NCBI RefSeq assembly: GCF_000022365.1
Contig: NC_012804.1
Coordinates: 124,001 to 188,000 of the forward strand
DNA from: Thermococcus gammatolerans EJ3
GTDB lineage: Archaea > Methanobacteriota_B > Thermococci > Thermococcales > Thermococcaceae
Direction: 5' to 3'
DNA length: 64,000 bases
Shown: piece after piece, positions 7,852-18,228 of the stretch
Position numbering within the stretch: the first letter of the stretch is position 1
Layout: each line of letters opens with the position of its first letter
The notes under the pieces: model-generated
Database searches by the model: none
The model's input: the letters and a program-made list of their open reading frames with translations, nothing else
Told to the model about the DNA's origin: nothing
Program-made: the position numbers and the translations under genes

Positions 7852-9132
7852 TTAGGTTCTCATTGCCGTTATCACGGTGAAGTAAGTGGCCACTTCTCCC
7901 CCGTCTTCGCCGCCGGGTAGTTTGATTGGGATTTCAGGGGTTGCCACTATGTAAGTGGCGTTGGGTGTTGCCCTTATTATCGTGATAGAATACGTCAGGA
8001 AGGACTTTGCATGTGGGGAGTAGCTTATGGTGAGGAAACGCTGAGCGCTGGCTTCTCCGGATGGGTTATCATCGCTCCCGCCAACGGGAAAGGTGTAGAA
8101 ATACCCTCTACCTCCTTGAAAGTCAAAAACGATGTTTGTGTAGTAGCCATTCTGTCCCACCCTTATCTGTCTGCTTGAGTTCATCGTCGGGAACAGGCCT
8201 TTTTTGATGGGGTGATCCGTGAGAATAGAACCCTCCATACCTGTGCTGGATGTGATCTTCTTGTTGAGCTGTCCTTCGGTGAGATTGTACTCTCCCGTCA
8301 GCTGGATTTCAACGGGATAGGTGCCCGAAATCGGAATGTGGGTGTACTCTCCGGTGTATCTATCGTAGCACGCGACCTCCATCTGGAAGGTGAGGTACCT
8401 GAGGGGTAGGTTCACGTAGCGTTCGATGCTGCCGTTCGAAGTCCGAAGCCCTATGCCCTCGGGACTGTACGCTATCCTGAGCTTCTCCCCATCGTATTCG
8501 TTGCCCGGCACTGCCGCCGGTGTACCCGCCACGTTGAGGGTGTAATCCGCGACGGCCGTACTGTCGAGGATTATCCCCCAGGAGAGGCTGACCACGTTGA
8601 TCGGCTCGCGGACGGTGTCGATCTTCATGCCCATGAACGGTACCCACTCCTGAACCAGCTTCACACGTCCCTTAACCACAGGCTCGTTTTCGTCAATGCA
8701 GTACCTATCTGAAACCTGTACGTATCCTTTGGGGCACTCAGAAACTCCCTTTCCGGCGTTTCCGCTCCCTGCGCGCTCCAGCAGTTTGGTTAGGTTGAGT
8801 TCGACGGTTTGGCCTAACTTTCCGTCCTTTAACGTTCCCACAACGATCCTGTTGTCGCTGGTGAAGTAAAGAACTATTGGTGCTGGAACGCTCTTCAGAA
8901 CGTGTGAGTCCTCCTTTAGATAGGTTACCCATTCTCCGTTGCGGACCGTTGCCCCGAGAACCTTTCCGAGGGATCCTTTCTCAAGGACTGTGAGCTTTCC
9001 GTTGGGAAGGGGCTGGAGTGCGAGGGCGAACGTGGAGGGGTTTTCCATTTCCCCAGAGTGCCGCTCGTAGGCGAGGGCGATGGATGAGATAAGGAAAACG
9101 ATAACGACCGCAGCGATCCATTTTCGCTCCAT
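7852..9132 (-). CDS. Secreted or membrane-anchored protein of unknown function
   Basis: A 426-aa protein beginning with a short basic N terminus and one hydrophobic segment (about residues 4-22), then an extracytoplasmic region of beta-rich sequence with several N-glycosylation sequons and four cysteines in two close pairs or triplets (near ECPKGYVQVSDRYC and ACYDRY). No known catalytic motif was recognised. ATG 9132 is preceded by GGTGAT; the longer frame starts with the GTG inside that site. It stands alone, divergent from MTA phosphorylase. A surface-layer-associated or binding role is only a guess. Confidence 0.75.
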   Translation of the reverse strand: MERKWIAAVVIVFLISSIALAYERHSGEMENPSTFALALQPLPNGKLTVLEKGSLGKVLGATVRNGEWVTYLKEDSHVLKSVPAPIVLYFTSDNRIVVGTLKDGKLGQTVELNLTKLLERAGSGNAGKGVSECPKGYVQVSDRYCIDENEPVVKGRVKLVQEWVPFMGMKIDTVREPINVVSLSWGIILDSTAVADYTLNVAGTPAAVPGNEYDGEKLRIAYSPEGIGLRTSNGSIERYVNLPLRYLTFQMEVACYDRYTGEYTHIPISGTYPVEIQLTGEYNLTEGQLNKKITSSTGMEGSILTDHPIKKGLFPTMNSSRQIRVGQNGYYTNIVFDFQGGRGYFYTFPVGGSDDNPSGEASAQRFLTISYSPHAKSFLTYSITIIRATPNATYIVATPEIPIKLPGGEDGGEVATYFTVITAMRT

Positions 9133-9242
9133 GCTTATCACCTGCCGCCTAGGGATTATACTCTGCGGAGATTATATTCTTTTCGCTCTCATCCCTCATT
9201 AAGAGCACCATCTTCGATAGTACTTCTCCACCGGAAAGGCAA

Positions 9243-9252
9243 CCCTTATATG
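9243..9252 (+). promoter_or_regulatory. MTA phosphorylase TATA box
   Basis: CCCTTATATG lies about 35 bases before the chosen ATG, at the usual distance for a short leader carrying GGTGATG. Confidence 0.6.
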
Positions 9253-9283
9253 AGTGGAGCAAGCATTTAACACGGTGATGACC

Positions 9284-10057
9284 ATGCCGAGGATAGGCAT
9301 TATAGGTGGTTCCGGGGTTTACGGTGTCTTCGAGCCGAAAGAAACCGTGAAGGTCCACACGCCCTACGGAAGGCCTTCCGCTCCGGTGGAAATCGGCGAA
9401 ATCGAGGGCGTTGAAGTTGCCTTCATACCGAGGCACGGCAAGCACCACGAGTTCCCGCCGCACGAGGTTCCCTACAGGGCGAACATCTGGGCGCTCAAGG
9501 AGCTGGGAGTTGAGAGGGTCATAGGCATTACGGCAGTTGGCTCGCTTCGCGAGGAGTATAAACCGGGAGACATCGTCATAACCGACCAGTTCATTGACTT
9601 CACCAAGAAGCGCGACTACACCTTCTACAACGGGCCCAGGGTTGCCCACGTCTCGATGGCCGACCCCTTCTGCCCGGAGATGAGGAGGATATTCTACGAG
9701 ACGGCCAAAGAACTTGGCTTCCCCGTCCACGAGAAGGGAACCTACGTCTGTATTGAAGGCCCGAGGTTCTCTACTAGAGCGGAGAGCTTCATGTTTAGGC
9801 AGTACGCCCACATAATAGGAATGACGCTCGTCCCAGAGGTAAACCTGGCTAGGGAGCTTGGAATGTGCTACGTCAACATCGCAACTGTTACAGACTACGA
9901 CGTCTGGGCCGAGAAGCCGGTCGATGCGCAAGAGGTCCTCAAGGTTATGGCCGAGAACAACTACAAGGTTCAGGAGCTTCTTAAGAAGGGCATCCCGAGG
10001 ATTCCTGAGGAGAGGAACTGCGGCTGCGCCGATGTGCTGAAGACGATGTTTGTTTGA
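9284..10057 (+). CDS. mtnP: S-methyl-5'-thioadenosine phosphorylase
   Basis: This enzyme cleaves 5'-methylthioadenosine with phosphate to adenine and 5-methylthioribose-1-phosphate, recycling the by-product of polyamine synthesis. The 257-aa protein has the PNP-family IGIIGGSG start, the phosphate-binding [14 protein letters not shown] segment and a substrate-binding [12 protein letters not shown]. The C-terminal NCGCADV holds the CxC disulfide seen in the P. furiosus enzyme, where it adds heat stability. ATG 9284 follows GGTGATGACC. It lies in the same stretch as an MTA/SAH deaminase (10703), so two routes of MTA disposal are encoded side by side. Confidence 0.96.
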   Translation: MPRIGIIGGSGVYGVFEPKETVKVHTPYGRPSAPVEIGEIEGVEVAFIPRHGKHHEFPPHEVPYRANIWALKELGVERVIGITAVGSLREEYKPGDIVITDQFIDFTKKRDYTFYNGPRVAHVSMADPFCPEMRRIFYETAKELGFPVHEKGTYVCIEGPRFSTRAESFMFRQYAHIIGMTLVPEVNLARELGMCYVNIATVTDYDVWAEKPVDAQEVLKVMAENNYKVQELLKKGIPRIPEERNCGCADVLKTMFV

Positions 10058-10175
10058 GCTGGGTGGTTACTCTGTTTTCTATTTTTATGTTGAACTCTGC
10101 TTTAGCTCATCACAATTTAGCCGGGAATTTGGAAAACTTTAAAATCTTCAGTTCCCTCTTAGAGTGGTGGTCGCC

Positions 10176-10634
10176 GTGAGGAAAGCCCTTGCGATTGCTC
10201 CGGTGGTGTTCTTTCTCCTGATTTCGGGGTTTGTCTCGGCCTACGAGTTCCAGGCCTATGGCTATGTAACAAAGGTGGTTGACGGCGATACAGTGTGGTT
10301 CCACTCCTACTATGGTTATAGGGCCGGAGAAACCTTCAAGGTTCGCTTCGCCGACATAAACGCTCCCGAACTCTACACGGCGGAAGGTAAGGAGTCCAAG
10401 GCTGCCCTGGAATGGCTCTTCGATACCTACGGACGTCACGTTTACCTCGACGTTGATGACGTTTACGAAACCGACCACTATGGCAGGGTTGTGGCCGTTG
10501 TGTACCTCCCCTTCTGGTATTATGGCTATGCCCTCAACGTCAACGAATGGCTGGTGGAGAGCGGCTACGCGAGAATCTGGAACCATTATAACGAGTTTAA
10601 CCCCTATTCATGGGGTCTCTGGGTTCCGATTTGA
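10176..10634 (+). CDS. Secreted staphylococcal-nuclease-like (thermonuclease) protein
   Basis: An exported 152-aa nuclease-fold protein. A signal peptide (basic VRKAL then a hydrophobic run ending SAYE at about residue 22-24) precedes an SNase domain: VVDGDT (D36), R57 in KVRFADINAPE, E65, and YGR104. These match the catalytic Arg35, Glu43 and Arg87 and Asp21 of S. aureus nuclease, but the position of Asp40 is Asn62 here, so metal binding may be altered. The GTG start at 10176 has GTGGTGG upstream; TATA CTTTAAAAT is at about 10138. Extracellular DNA scavenging is the likely role. Confidence 0.85.
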   Translation: MRKALAIAPVVFFLLISGFVSAYEFQAYGYVTKVVDGDTVWFHSYYGYRAGETFKVRFADINAPELYTAEGKESKAALEWLFDTYGRHVYLDVDDVYETDHYGRVVAVVYLPFWYYGYALNVNEWLVESGYARIWNHYNEFNPYSWGLWVPI

Positions 10635-10702
10635 GAACTCTTCTTTTCCGACATCTTTTTAACTTCCAGCGGAAACACACCCCTTTAAAAGGAGGGATCG
10701 CC

Positions 10703-11977
10703 ATGAGCGTTCTCATCAGGAACGGTTACGTGGTTTACGGTGAAAACCTCGAGGTTATTAAAGCAGACGTCCTCATCGAGGGCAACAGAATCGTCGAGGT
10801 CAAGAGGGGAATCAACGAACCCGCTGACACGGTCATAGACGCCACCGGAAAGGTCGTTTCCCCTGGATTCGTTAACCTGCACACCCACTCTCCGATGGGG
10901 CTCTTTAGGGGCTTAGCAGACGATTTGCCGCTTATGGAGTGGCTGGAAAAGCACATCTGGCCAAGGGAGGCGAAGCTAACGCGCGAGCACATCAAGGTCG
11001 GGGCTTATCTCGGAGCGCTTGAAATGATTAAGACCGGCACGACAACCTTCCTCGACATGTACTTCCAGATGGACGCCGTTGCAGAGGCAATCTTCGAGGC
11101 GGGCCTTCGTGGATACCTGAGCTATGGCATGATAGACCTCGGCGACCCCGAGAGGACGGAGAAGGAGCTCAGCGAAGCCATCCGCGAGATGAGGGCGATA
11201 GAAAAGCTCAACTCCGACAGGGTTCACTTCGTCTTTGGGCCGCATGCGCCTTACACCTGCTCCCTTGCCCTTCTGAAGGAAGTTAGGAAGCTCGCGGACG
11301 AACACAATAAGCTGATAACGATTCACGTGGCCGAGACGATGGCCGAGCTCGGAAAGATCCAAGAAAGGTATGGAAAGAGCCCCGTCGTTCTGCTCGACGA
11401 AATCGGCTTCTTCGGGAGCGATGTTATCATAGCGCATGGCGTCTGGCTAGACAGCAGGGACATAGCGATTCTCGCGAGGAACGGCGTCACTGTTGCACAC
11501 AATCCAGCGAGCAACATGAAGCTGGCCAGCGGTGTCATGCCTCTCCAGAGGCTTCTCAACGCCGGGGTTAACGTCGGCCTTGGAACCGATGGCTCGGCGA
11601 GCAACAACAACCTCGACATGGTAGAGGAGATGAAGTTAGCTGCGTTGCTCCACAAGGTCCACAACCTTGACCCGACGGTGGCAGATGCAAGGACTGTTTT
11701 CAAGATGGCCACTCAGAATGGTGCAAAAGCGCTCCGCCTCAACGCCGGCGTTATAAAGCCCGGCTATCTGGCCGACGTGGTTATCTTCGACTTCAATCAG
11801 CCTCACCTGAGGCCGATAAACGACGTTGTTAGCCATCTTGTCTACTCCGCAAACGGCAACGACGTCGAGACGACAATAGTTGACGGCAAAATCCTGATGT
11901 TGGATCGCGAGGTTCTGACGCTCGACGAAGAAAAGATATTCCAGAGGGTGGAGGAGGCCGTTGAAAGCCTCTCCTGA
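10703..11977 (+). CDS. mtaD: 5-methylthioadenosine/S-adenosylhomocysteine deaminase (amidohydrolase)
   Basis: A metal-dependent cytoplasmic deaminase of the amidohydrolase superfamily, 424 aa. The metal ligands are HTH in GFVNLHTHSP, His in ITIHVAE, His in IIAHGVW and Asp in GLGTDGSASNN. Members convert MTA, SAH or 5'-deoxyadenosine to the inosine form; the exact substrate cannot be told from sequence. ATG 10703 has GGAGGGA upstream, and a longer frame back to 10610 is not credible because it overlaps the nuclease gene. It acts in the same metabolite pool as mtnP. Confidence 0.9.
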   Translation: MSVLIRNGYVVYGENLEVIKADVLIEGNRIVEVKRGINEPADTVIDATGKVVSPGFVNLHTHSPMGLFRGLADDLPLMEWLEKHIWPREAKLTREHIKVGAYLGALEMIKTGTTTFLDMYFQMDAVAEAIFEAGLRGYLSYGMIDLGDPERTEKELSEAIREMRAIEKLNSDRVHFVFGPHAPYTCSLALLKEVRKLADEHNKLITIHVAETMAELGKIQERYGKSPVVLLDEIGFFGSDVIIAHGVWLDSRDIAILARNGVTVAHNPASNMKLASGVMPLQRLLNAGVNVGLGTDGSASNNNLDMVEEMKLAALLHKVHNLDPTVADARTVFKMATQNGAKALRLNAGVIKPGYLADVVIFDFNQPHLRPINDVVSHLVYSANGNDVETTIVDGKILMLDREVLTLDEEKIFQRVEEAVESLS

Positions 11978-11979
11978 CT

Positions 11980-12267
11980 TTATCCTCCAAAGTACTCCTC
12001 CACGAGCTCCTTCGCGGAGGGCTTGTAAAGTTCCAGAACTTCAATGTCCTCGATGACGTTTCCCTCGCGGAGTTTGAGCTTTACCTTTCCCCCGTAAACC
12101 TGAAGATCGTCCAGCATGCCGTAAATGGCGTCCTCTGCCTCAAGAGGGGTTTTAAACTTCATTATGTACTCCTCGCCGTCCGGAAGGATGAGCTTGATCC
12201 AGTACTCGTTCTTCCTCTTGAACGGCCTCGTCACCTTGGGCTTGAAGTTCTCAACGATTATTTCCAC
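11980..12267 (-). CDS. Small conserved protein of unknown function
   Basis: A 95-aa basic/acidic mixed soluble protein, beta-rich in the first half (EYWIKLILPDGEEYIMKF) and ending in an acidic helix. No family was recognised. The start is GTG 12267, with a strong GGAGGTGATC ribosome site. It is convergent with the deaminase gene, with 2 bases between the stops. TATA-like sequence is not obvious, but AAATTTTTAAGGG in the upstream gap (12318-12330) may read either way. Confidence 0.65.
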   Translation of the reverse strand: MEIIVENFKPKVTRPFKRKNEYWIKLILPDGEEYIMKFKTPLEAEDAIYGMLDDLQVYGGKVKLKLREGNVIEDIEVLELYKPSAKELVEEYFGG

Positions 12268-12325
12268 GCGATCACCTCCGCGCTCGATGACCTTGAGGTT
12301 CTCTAACCTTTAGCCCTTTGAATTT

Positions 12326-13213
12326 TTAAGGGTTCCCATCGAACGGAAGGTTCAGATTGAGCTCCCTGCTCTTCTCCACTATCCTTTCGAGCGGCACAAC
12401 CGCACTCCTGGCCCCGACCTTTTGGACGGTCAGATAGGCCAGCAACATGCCCAGCTTTGCGGAATCCTCCAGAGACCAGCCCTTCAGCACTCCGAAGATG
12501 ATTCCCGCAGCGAAGGAATCGCCGGCACCCGTTGAGTCCACGACCTTCGCGCTGAGCCCCCGGATCTCCTTTATCCTGCCCTGTTGGTCCCTGACAATTG
12601 CCCCGCCGCCGTTCAGCGTTATTATGAGGTTCTTGGCCTTTGATAGGCTTGGATCTAGTGAACCAAACTTCCGCCTGTACTCGTCCTCGTTCATCAAGAG
12701 GTAGTCTATCCTCTCCTCCACGTCCTCGGGGAGGGGGGCTTCTCCAATGTCTAGGGAGACCGTTATCCCGTTCTCACTTGCGAATTCAATGGCCTCTCTG
12801 ATTATTCTGGGTGGATTGGACGAAAGGTGGATGTGTCTTGCCCTCTTCATGTAGTCGAAGTCCAGCTCCCGTTTCTCGTTAGCACCGAGGTATTTAACGA
12901 TCCTTTTATCCTCCCCGTGAATTATCGCGACGGCTATGCCCGATGGGACATCTACCACCTTTATTCCACCGGTGTCAACTCCAATTCTTTTGAAGTACTC
13001 AATGTGAGCCCGTCCGACCTCGTCGTTTCCAACGGCACCTATGAAGCCAGTTTTCAGCCCCATATGGGCAAGCCACGTAATCGTGTTCCCCGCTGCACCT
13101 CCCAGCCCGAAGACGGCTTTTTTGGCCGAAATCTTTTCATGGAATTCTGGAAAGCGATCCACTAGCATTATTATGTCGTAGTTGAGGTTTCCTATTCCAA
13201 TCACGTCGAACAT
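12326..13213 (-). CDS. PfkB-family carbohydrate/nucleoside kinase
   Basis: A 295-aa ribokinase-family kinase. The N-terminal [15 protein letters not shown] motif (PfkB signature 1) and the C-terminal [12 protein letters not shown] signature with the catalytic Asp and anion hole are intact. The family in Thermococcales includes nucleoside, ribose-1-phosphate and inositol kinases, so the substrate is open. ATG 13213 follows GGGATGA. It is divergent from the ATPase operon and shares its AT-rich promoter region. Confidence 0.85.
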   Translation of the reverse strand: MFDVIGIGNLNYDIIMLVDRFPEFHEKISAKKAVFGLGGAAGNTITWLAHMGLKTGFIGAVGNDEVGRAHIEYFKRIGVDTGGIKVVDVPSGIAVAIIHGEDKRIVKYLGANEKRELDFDYMKRARHIHLSSNPPRIIREAIEFASENGITVSLDIGEAPLPEDVEERIDYLLMNEDEYRRKFGSLDPSLSKAKNLIITLNGGGAIVRDQQGRIKEIRGLSAKVVDSTGAGDSFAAGIIFGVLKGWSLEDSAKLGMLLAYLTVQKVGARSAVVPLERIVEKSRELNLNLPFDGNP

Positions 13214-13284
13214 TCGGTCATCCCCCCATCGGTCTTTGTCATTTGTCCTTTTCTGGTTTTGGGTTTCGAGGTTTCCCCCACCAC

Positions 13285-13296
13285 AAATTATTTAAG
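13285..13296 (+). promoter_or_regulatory. A1AO-ATPase operon promoter (TATA)
   Basis: AAATTATTTAAG lies about 65-75 bases before the atpH ATG, in the only AT-rich stretch of the divergent gap to the PfkB kinase. Confidence 0.6.
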
Positions 13297-13358
13297 GTGA
13301 ATTAGGTTAGCCAAAGCGGAAGCTGGAACCTGTTTTCAATATTCATGGGGGGCCAATC

Positions 13359-13670
13359 ATGGAGGACGTCATCAAGCGCATTGTTGATGCCGAAAAAGAA
13401 GCAGAGGCGAGAATTGAAGGAGCGAAGGCGGAAGCAAAGAAAATCATTGAAAAAGCAAAATCAGAGGCAAAGCTCATCGAGGAGGAGATCATCGAAAAGG
13501 CGAGGGCTGAGGGAGAGGAACTCGTCGAGAAGGCCAGAAAGGAAGGCGAAGAGGAGGCTAGGAAGATCACCGAAGCTGGAGAAAAGGAGATCGAGGAGAT
13601 GAAAGTTAAAGCCACCCAGAACTTTGAGAAGGCCGTTTCTGCCGCAGTACAACTCGTGAGAGGGAGTTGA
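13359..13670 (+). CDS. atpH: A-type ATP synthase subunit H
   Basis: This is the peripheral-stalk coiled-coil subunit of the archaeal rotary ATPase, 103 aa. The sequence is almost wholly charged heptad helix (E/K/A-rich) with no hydrophobic segment, as in known subunit H/G. With subunit E it forms the stator stalk. It is the first gene of the nine-gene operon H-I-K-E-C-F-A-B-D; its stop is two bases before atpI. Confidence 0.93.
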   Translation: MEDVIKRIVDAEKEAEARIEGAKAEAKKIIEKAKSEAKLIEEEIIEKARAEGEELVEKARKEGEEEARKITEAGEKEIEEMKVKATQNFEKAVSAAVQLVRGS

Positions 13671-13672
13671 GC

Positions 13673-15679
13673 ATGTTCCGGCCGGCTGAGATGCTCAAGG
13701 TTGAGCTGATAACCCTTGAGAGATACAGGGACAAACTGCTCACTTACCTCCACGAGGCCGGAGTCGTGGAGATCAGGGAAGTTGACGTCGAAATCGCCCA
13801 GAGGGACGCTCCCAACGAGTTCTACCGCAAGGCCGCTTCCTATGCGATCACGATCTCCAGGATGGCCGACTTTCTGAAGGCCCATCTGCCGGCCAGGGGA
13901 GGGGGGATTAAGGAGTTCATCTTTCCCAAGGAGCCGGAGAGAAAGGAGTATCACTACCGGGGCATAGAGGAGCTCATAAAGGACACGGAAAAGTTTCTCG
14001 CGGAGGTAGAGCCCCTTATCAAGGCCGTTGAAGGCAGGATAAGCTCCATAAACACTGAGATAGAAAGGATCAAGGCCGATATGGAGATCCTTGAAATCCT
14101 GTCATCCTTCAACATCGACGTCTCTTACCTCAGACACAGCGGAACCGTCACGGTTCTCGTTGGGACGGTTGACAGGGCTAAGTTCCCCTCCCTCAGGGAG
14201 GAGCTCTCCTCGGCTCTCGAGGGAAAGGTTGCCATTGTCCACAGGGATCTCAAGGACACCGTTGTCATGGTCCTCGCTTTCCTGACGAAGGATTACGACA
14301 GGGCCAACCCTGTTCTCGCGAAGCACTCCTTTGAGAGGCTTGAGATTCCAAGGGGTGAAGGGACGCCCTCTGAGCTCCTCAAGGAGTACCGCAGGATGCT
14401 CTCCAAGAAACTCGATGAACTGGAGAGGGTTCACAGGGAAGCCAGCGAGATAGCGGAGAAGTACTACCGTGATGTTCTCTTCTACCTTGAGCTCGTTGAG
14501 AACGAGCGCAACAAGGCCAACGCCCTCAACCTGCTCGCCAGAACCAACATGACCTTCGCTTTGAGCGGTTGGGTTCCCGAGGAGGACGCTAAGAAGGTTG
14601 AGGAGGGCGTCAAAGAGATAACGAACGGAGTGGTTTACATTTCCTTCAAGAAGCCCAAGAAGGAGGAAATCGAGGAGATTCCAATTAAGCTCAAGAACCC
14701 CGGCTGGGCGAGACCCTTCGAGATGCTCACCGAGATGTACGGCGTTCCGAGATACGACGAGATAGACCCGACTCCGATTATAGCCTTCACGTACTCGTTC
14801 TTCTTCGGCTTCATGCTCACCGACTTCCTCTACGGTCTCATCGTCGGCATAATCGCGGCCCTGCTCGTCAAAGGCCACAAGAAGTTCAACGACGGAACCT
14901 ACAAGTTCGCCTACACCCTTCTCTGGAGCTCGGTCTTCACTATGCTCATGGGAATCCTCTTCGGCAGTTACTTCGGCAACGCGGGAGACATCGTCCTTCA
15001 GTACGTCACGGGCAACCCGAACGCCCAGTTCTGGCGCATTGCTGACGCTTTGAAAGATCCGATGTTCGTCCTGATCCTTGCCCTTGCCATAGGCCTGGCG
15101 CACCTGTTCACGGGCTACACCCTAGGCTTCATAGTCAAGTGGAAGAACGGCGACGTCAAAGGGGCCATCCTTGAACAGCTCCCCTGGATGCTGGTTATAA
15201 TCGCCGTAGTCCTCTTCGCGACCAAGAACGCCTCTCTTGCAACGCCTGCCAAGGTACTCTTTGGAATCGGCATAGTCCTCTTCGCAATCGGTGAAATAGT
15301 CGCCAACGGTGGCCTAGCAGCGCTGCTGATAATCTCGGACTTCTTCGGCTTCGTGGGGACGTGGCTTAGCTACGCAAGGCTTATGGCCCTGGCACTGGCA
15401 ACCAGCGGAATAGCGATGGTCATCAACGTCTTAGCTGGAATGGTCTGGGGAATTAAGATAAGCGTCGTTCCGCTCGGAATCGTCATAGGGCTGATTATCT
15501 TCATCGGGGGCCAGTTGTTCTCGACCGCCATAAACGCCCTCGGTGCCTTCGTTCACTCTCTCCGTCTTCAGTACGTTGAATTTTTCGGAACATTTTATTC
15601 CGGTGATGGAAAGCCCTTCGAGCCCTTCAGGGCGAGGAGGGTGTTTTCAAAGCTTAAGCTCGAAAGTGGAAGCGAATGA
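13673..15679 (+). CDS. atpI: A-type ATP synthase subunit I (a)
   Basis: This is the membrane stator subunit that forms the ion half-channels against the c ring, 668 aa. A soluble N-terminal half with coiled-coil arms (about residues 1-340) is followed by about seven or eight hydrophobic segments from PIIAFTYSFFFGFMLTD on. The conserved arginine-bearing helix is in the GTWLSYARLMALALATSG segment. ATG 13673 is used; an in-frame TTG 13667 lies within the atpH stop. Confidence 0.95.
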   Translation: MFRPAEMLKVELITLERYRDKLLTYLHEAGVVEIREVDVEIAQRDAPNEFYRKAASYAITISRMADFLKAHLPARGGGIKEFIFPKEPERKEYHYRGIEELIKDTEKFLAEVEPLIKAVEGRISSINTEIERIKADMEILEILSSFNIDVSYLRHSGTVTVLVGTVDRAKFPSLREELSSALEGKVAIVHRDLKDTVVMVLAFLTKDYDRANPVLAKHSFERLEIPRGEGTPSELLKEYRRMLSKKLDELERVHREASEIAEKYYRDVLFYLELVENERNKANALNLLARTNMTFALSGWVPEEDAKKVEEGVKEITNGVVYISFKKPKKEEIEEIPIKLKNPGWARPFEMLTEMYGVPRYDEIDPTPIIAFTYSFFFGFMLTDFLYGLIVGIIAALLVKGHKKFNDGTYKFAYTLLWSSVFTMLMGILFGSYFGNAGDIVLQYVTGNPNAQFWRIADALKDPMFVLILALAIGLAHLFTGYTLGFIVKWKNGDVKGAILEQLPWMLVIIAVVLFATKNASLATPAKVLFGIGIVLFAIGEIVANGGLAALLIISDFFGFVGTWLSYARLMALALATSGIAMVINVLAGMVWGIKISVVPLGIVIGLIIFIGGQLFSTAINALGAFVHSLRLQYVEFFGTFYSGDGKPFEPFRARRVFSKLKLESGSE

Positions 15680-16180
<501 letters not shown>

Positions 16181-16217
16181 GCCCCTTTCCTTTCATTACT
16201 CGTACGGAGGAAGGAAA

Positions 16218-16811
16218 ATGGAGGGTGCAGAACTCATCATTCAGGAGATACACAGGGAGGCGGAGCAGAAGATTCAGTACATACTCAGTGAGGCACAGCG
16301 CGAAGCGGAGAAGCTCAAGGAGGAGGCGAGAAAGAGGGCTCAGTCCCAGGCCGAGTGGATACTCAGGAAGGCTAAGACCCAGGCCGAGATAGAGAAGCAG
16401 AGGATAATAGCGAACGCCAAGCTTGAGGTCAGAAGGAAAAAGCTCGCCGTTCAGGAGGAGCTCATAGGAGAGGTTCTTTCGGCAATGAGGGAGAAGCTGG
16501 CCGCCCTTCCGGACGACGAGTACTTCGAGGCCCTCGTCAGTCTCACCAAAGAGGCAATTGAAGAGCTCGGGACCAAGAAGATCGTCCTCCGCTCGAACGA
16601 GAGGACGCTCAAGCTCATTGATTCCAGAATGGAAGAGTTCTCGGAGAAGGTGGGCGTTGAGGTTTCCTTAGGTGAGCCCATCGAGTGCATCGGCGGCGTC
16701 CTCGTGGAGAGCCCGGACGGCACGGTTAGGGTGGACAACACCTTTGACGCGAGGATAGAGAGGCTTGAGAGCGAGCTTAGGGCTACCGTTGCCAAGGCCC
16801 TCTTCGGGTGA
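16218..16811 (+). CDS. atpE: A-type ATP synthase subunit E
   Basis: This is the peripheral-stalk subunit that pairs with H, 197 aa. A long N-terminal charged coiled coil (about residues 1-95) is followed by a globular C-terminal head with the conserved GGVLVESPDGTVRVDNTFDARIER-type block that docks on subunits A/B. ATG 16218 with GGAGGAAGG is chosen; a longer frame begins inside atpK. It is followed after 5 bases by atpC. Confidence 0.95.
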   Translation: MEGAELIIQEIHREAEQKIQYILSEAQREAEKLKEEARKRAQSQAEWILRKAKTQAEIEKQRIIANAKLEVRRKKLAVQEELIGEVLSAMREKLAALPDDEYFEALVSLTKEAIEELGTKKIVLRSNERTLKLIDSRMEEFSEKVGVEVSLGEPIECIGGVLVESPDGTVRVDNTFDARIERLESELRATVAKALFG

Positions 16812-16816
16812 GGACC

Positions 16817-17917
16817 ATGGGAGCCGAGACAGTAACGGCCATCCTTGACACTACTCTGGGCGTGGTCTTCACTTGGCTTGGCTGGAAGACTGCCAAGATA
16901 ATCAGGAAGTACACCCCCTACTCCTACCCCAACGCGAGGATCAATGCGATGGAGGCCAAGCTGTTAACTGGGCAGAGGTTCAACGAGCTGGCCGAGAGCA
17001 GGACGCTTCAGAACTTCATCGTGAACTTGGAGGACACTGACTACAAGGTTCACCTCTCGGGCGTGACTGAGGATCCCCTTGAAATCGAGAGGGCCTTTGA
17101 GAGGGCACTCGCTTCGACGTACCTCCTGATGGAGGAGATCCTTCCGAAGAGGGTCAGCGGCTTCTTCAGGCTCCTCCTCGAGGAGTGGGACGTCAGGAAC
17201 ATAGCGAGCGTTGTCAAGGCAAAGGTCAGGGGAGAGCCAGCGATCGACTACGTGGTCGAGATCGGGACTATGGTACCAAAGGTCAAGGCTATTGCAGAGG
17301 CGAAGACCATGGAGGAAATCCTGGTGATCCTTGAGGGAACACCCTACGAGGAGCACTACCAGAGGCTTCTCCTCGGTGAAATAGACGTCGATCAGTTTGA
17401 AACCGAGCTCTACAAGGTTTACTACTCCCGCCTTCTCGAGTACGCCACATCCAGAAAGGAAGAGGAGAGGCTGATCCTTGAGGAGTTCGTCAGGACTAAA
17501 ATAGACATAAGGAACATCGTGACGCTACTCAGGGCAAAGCGCGCCGGTCTTCCGGGAGAGGTCATCAAGAGGCACCTTATCCCCGGGGGCAGCGTGAAGC
17601 TCGACACAGCTTTGAACGTCGATGACCTGGGCATGGCCCTGGCGGAGCTCGATTCAACCAAGTACGGCAAGGTTCTCAGGGACGAAAGGGAAAAGATAGA
17701 GAAAGATCTCACCCTCGTCGAACCCGTGCTCCAGAACCACTTGCTTAGGAGAATGGAGGAACTCACGAGGTTCTACCCCCTCAGCGTTGCAACACCCCTG
17801 AGCTACATCCTGAAAAAGGAGCGGGAGATAAAGAAGCTGAGGGCGATGGCCAAGCTGATAGCCGATGGCTTTGAACCTGAGAAGATCAAGGAAATAATCG
17901 GGGAGGAGTTGGCATGA
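16817..17917 (+). CDS. atpC: A-type ATP synthase subunit C
   Basis: This is the central-stalk socket between rotor shaft and c ring, 366 aa. It has the all-helical three-lobed pattern of subunit C/d ([14 protein letters not shown] near the N terminus; repeated ...[17 protein letters not shown] type helices). ATG 16817 is preceded by GTGAGGACC that also ends atpE. Its last codons overlap the atpF start (ATGA). Confidence 0.95.
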   Translation: MGAETVTAILDTTLGVVFTWLGWKTAKIIRKYTPYSYPNARINAMEAKLLTGQRFNELAESRTLQNFIVNLEDTDYKVHLSGVTEDPLEIERAFERALASTYLLMEEILPKRVSGFFRLLLEEWDVRNIASVVKAKVRGEPAIDYVVEIGTMVPKVKAIAEAKTMEEILVILEGTPYEEHYQRLLLGEIDVDQFETELYKVYYSRLLEYATSRKEEERLILEEFVRTKIDIRNIVTLLRAKRAGLPGEVIKRHLIPGGSVKLDTALNVDDLGMALAELDSTKYGKVLRDEREKIEKDLTLVEPVLQNHLLRRMEELTRFYPLSVATPLSYILKKEREIKKLRAMAKLIADGFEPEKIKEIIGEELA

Positions 17918-18222
17918 AGATAGCGGTCATGGGGGACCCGGATACTGCCCTGGGTTTTAAGCTTGCAGGGGCCCATGAGGTTTATTCATTCGGTTCAAGC
18001 CCCCTGGAGATAGAGAGGGCCAACAACAAGCTGAAGGAGCTCGTTGAGCGGGACGATATAGGTATAATACTCATCACCGAGACCCTGGCCCAGAGGGTTG
18101 AGGTTCCAGAGGTGGAGTTTCCAATCATCCTTCAGATTCCGGACAAGTCCGGTTCGAGGTTTGGAGAGGCCCAGCTTAGGGAGATAGTTAGGAGGGCCAT
18201 CGGTGTTGAGCTCAAGAGGTGA
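17914..18222 (+). CDS. atpF: A-type ATP synthase subunit F
   Basis: This is a small central-stalk regulator of 102 aa with a CheY-like Rossmann fold: [19 protein letters not shown] at the N terminus and [14 protein letters not shown] near the end. It is translationally coupled to atpC by ATGA overlap and followed after 6 bases by atpA. Confidence 0.95.
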   Translation: MKIAVMGDPDTALGFKLAGAHEVYSFGSSPLEIERANNKLKELVERDDIGIILITETLAQRVEVPEVEFPIILQIPDKSGSRFGEAQLREIVRRAIGVELKR

Positions 18223-18228
18223 AGGAAA

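Noticed and set aside
9149-9931. Long reverse frame of 260 codons
   Set aside because: It is antisense to MTA phosphorylase, whose family match is certain.
10664-10676. ORB-like word TTCCAGCGGAAAC before mtaD
   Set aside because: Single copy with a mismatch in the core, 7 kb from the origin, no G-tract.
14102-15103. Long reverse frame of 333 codons
   Set aside because: It is antisense to atpI and has shadow-frame composition.
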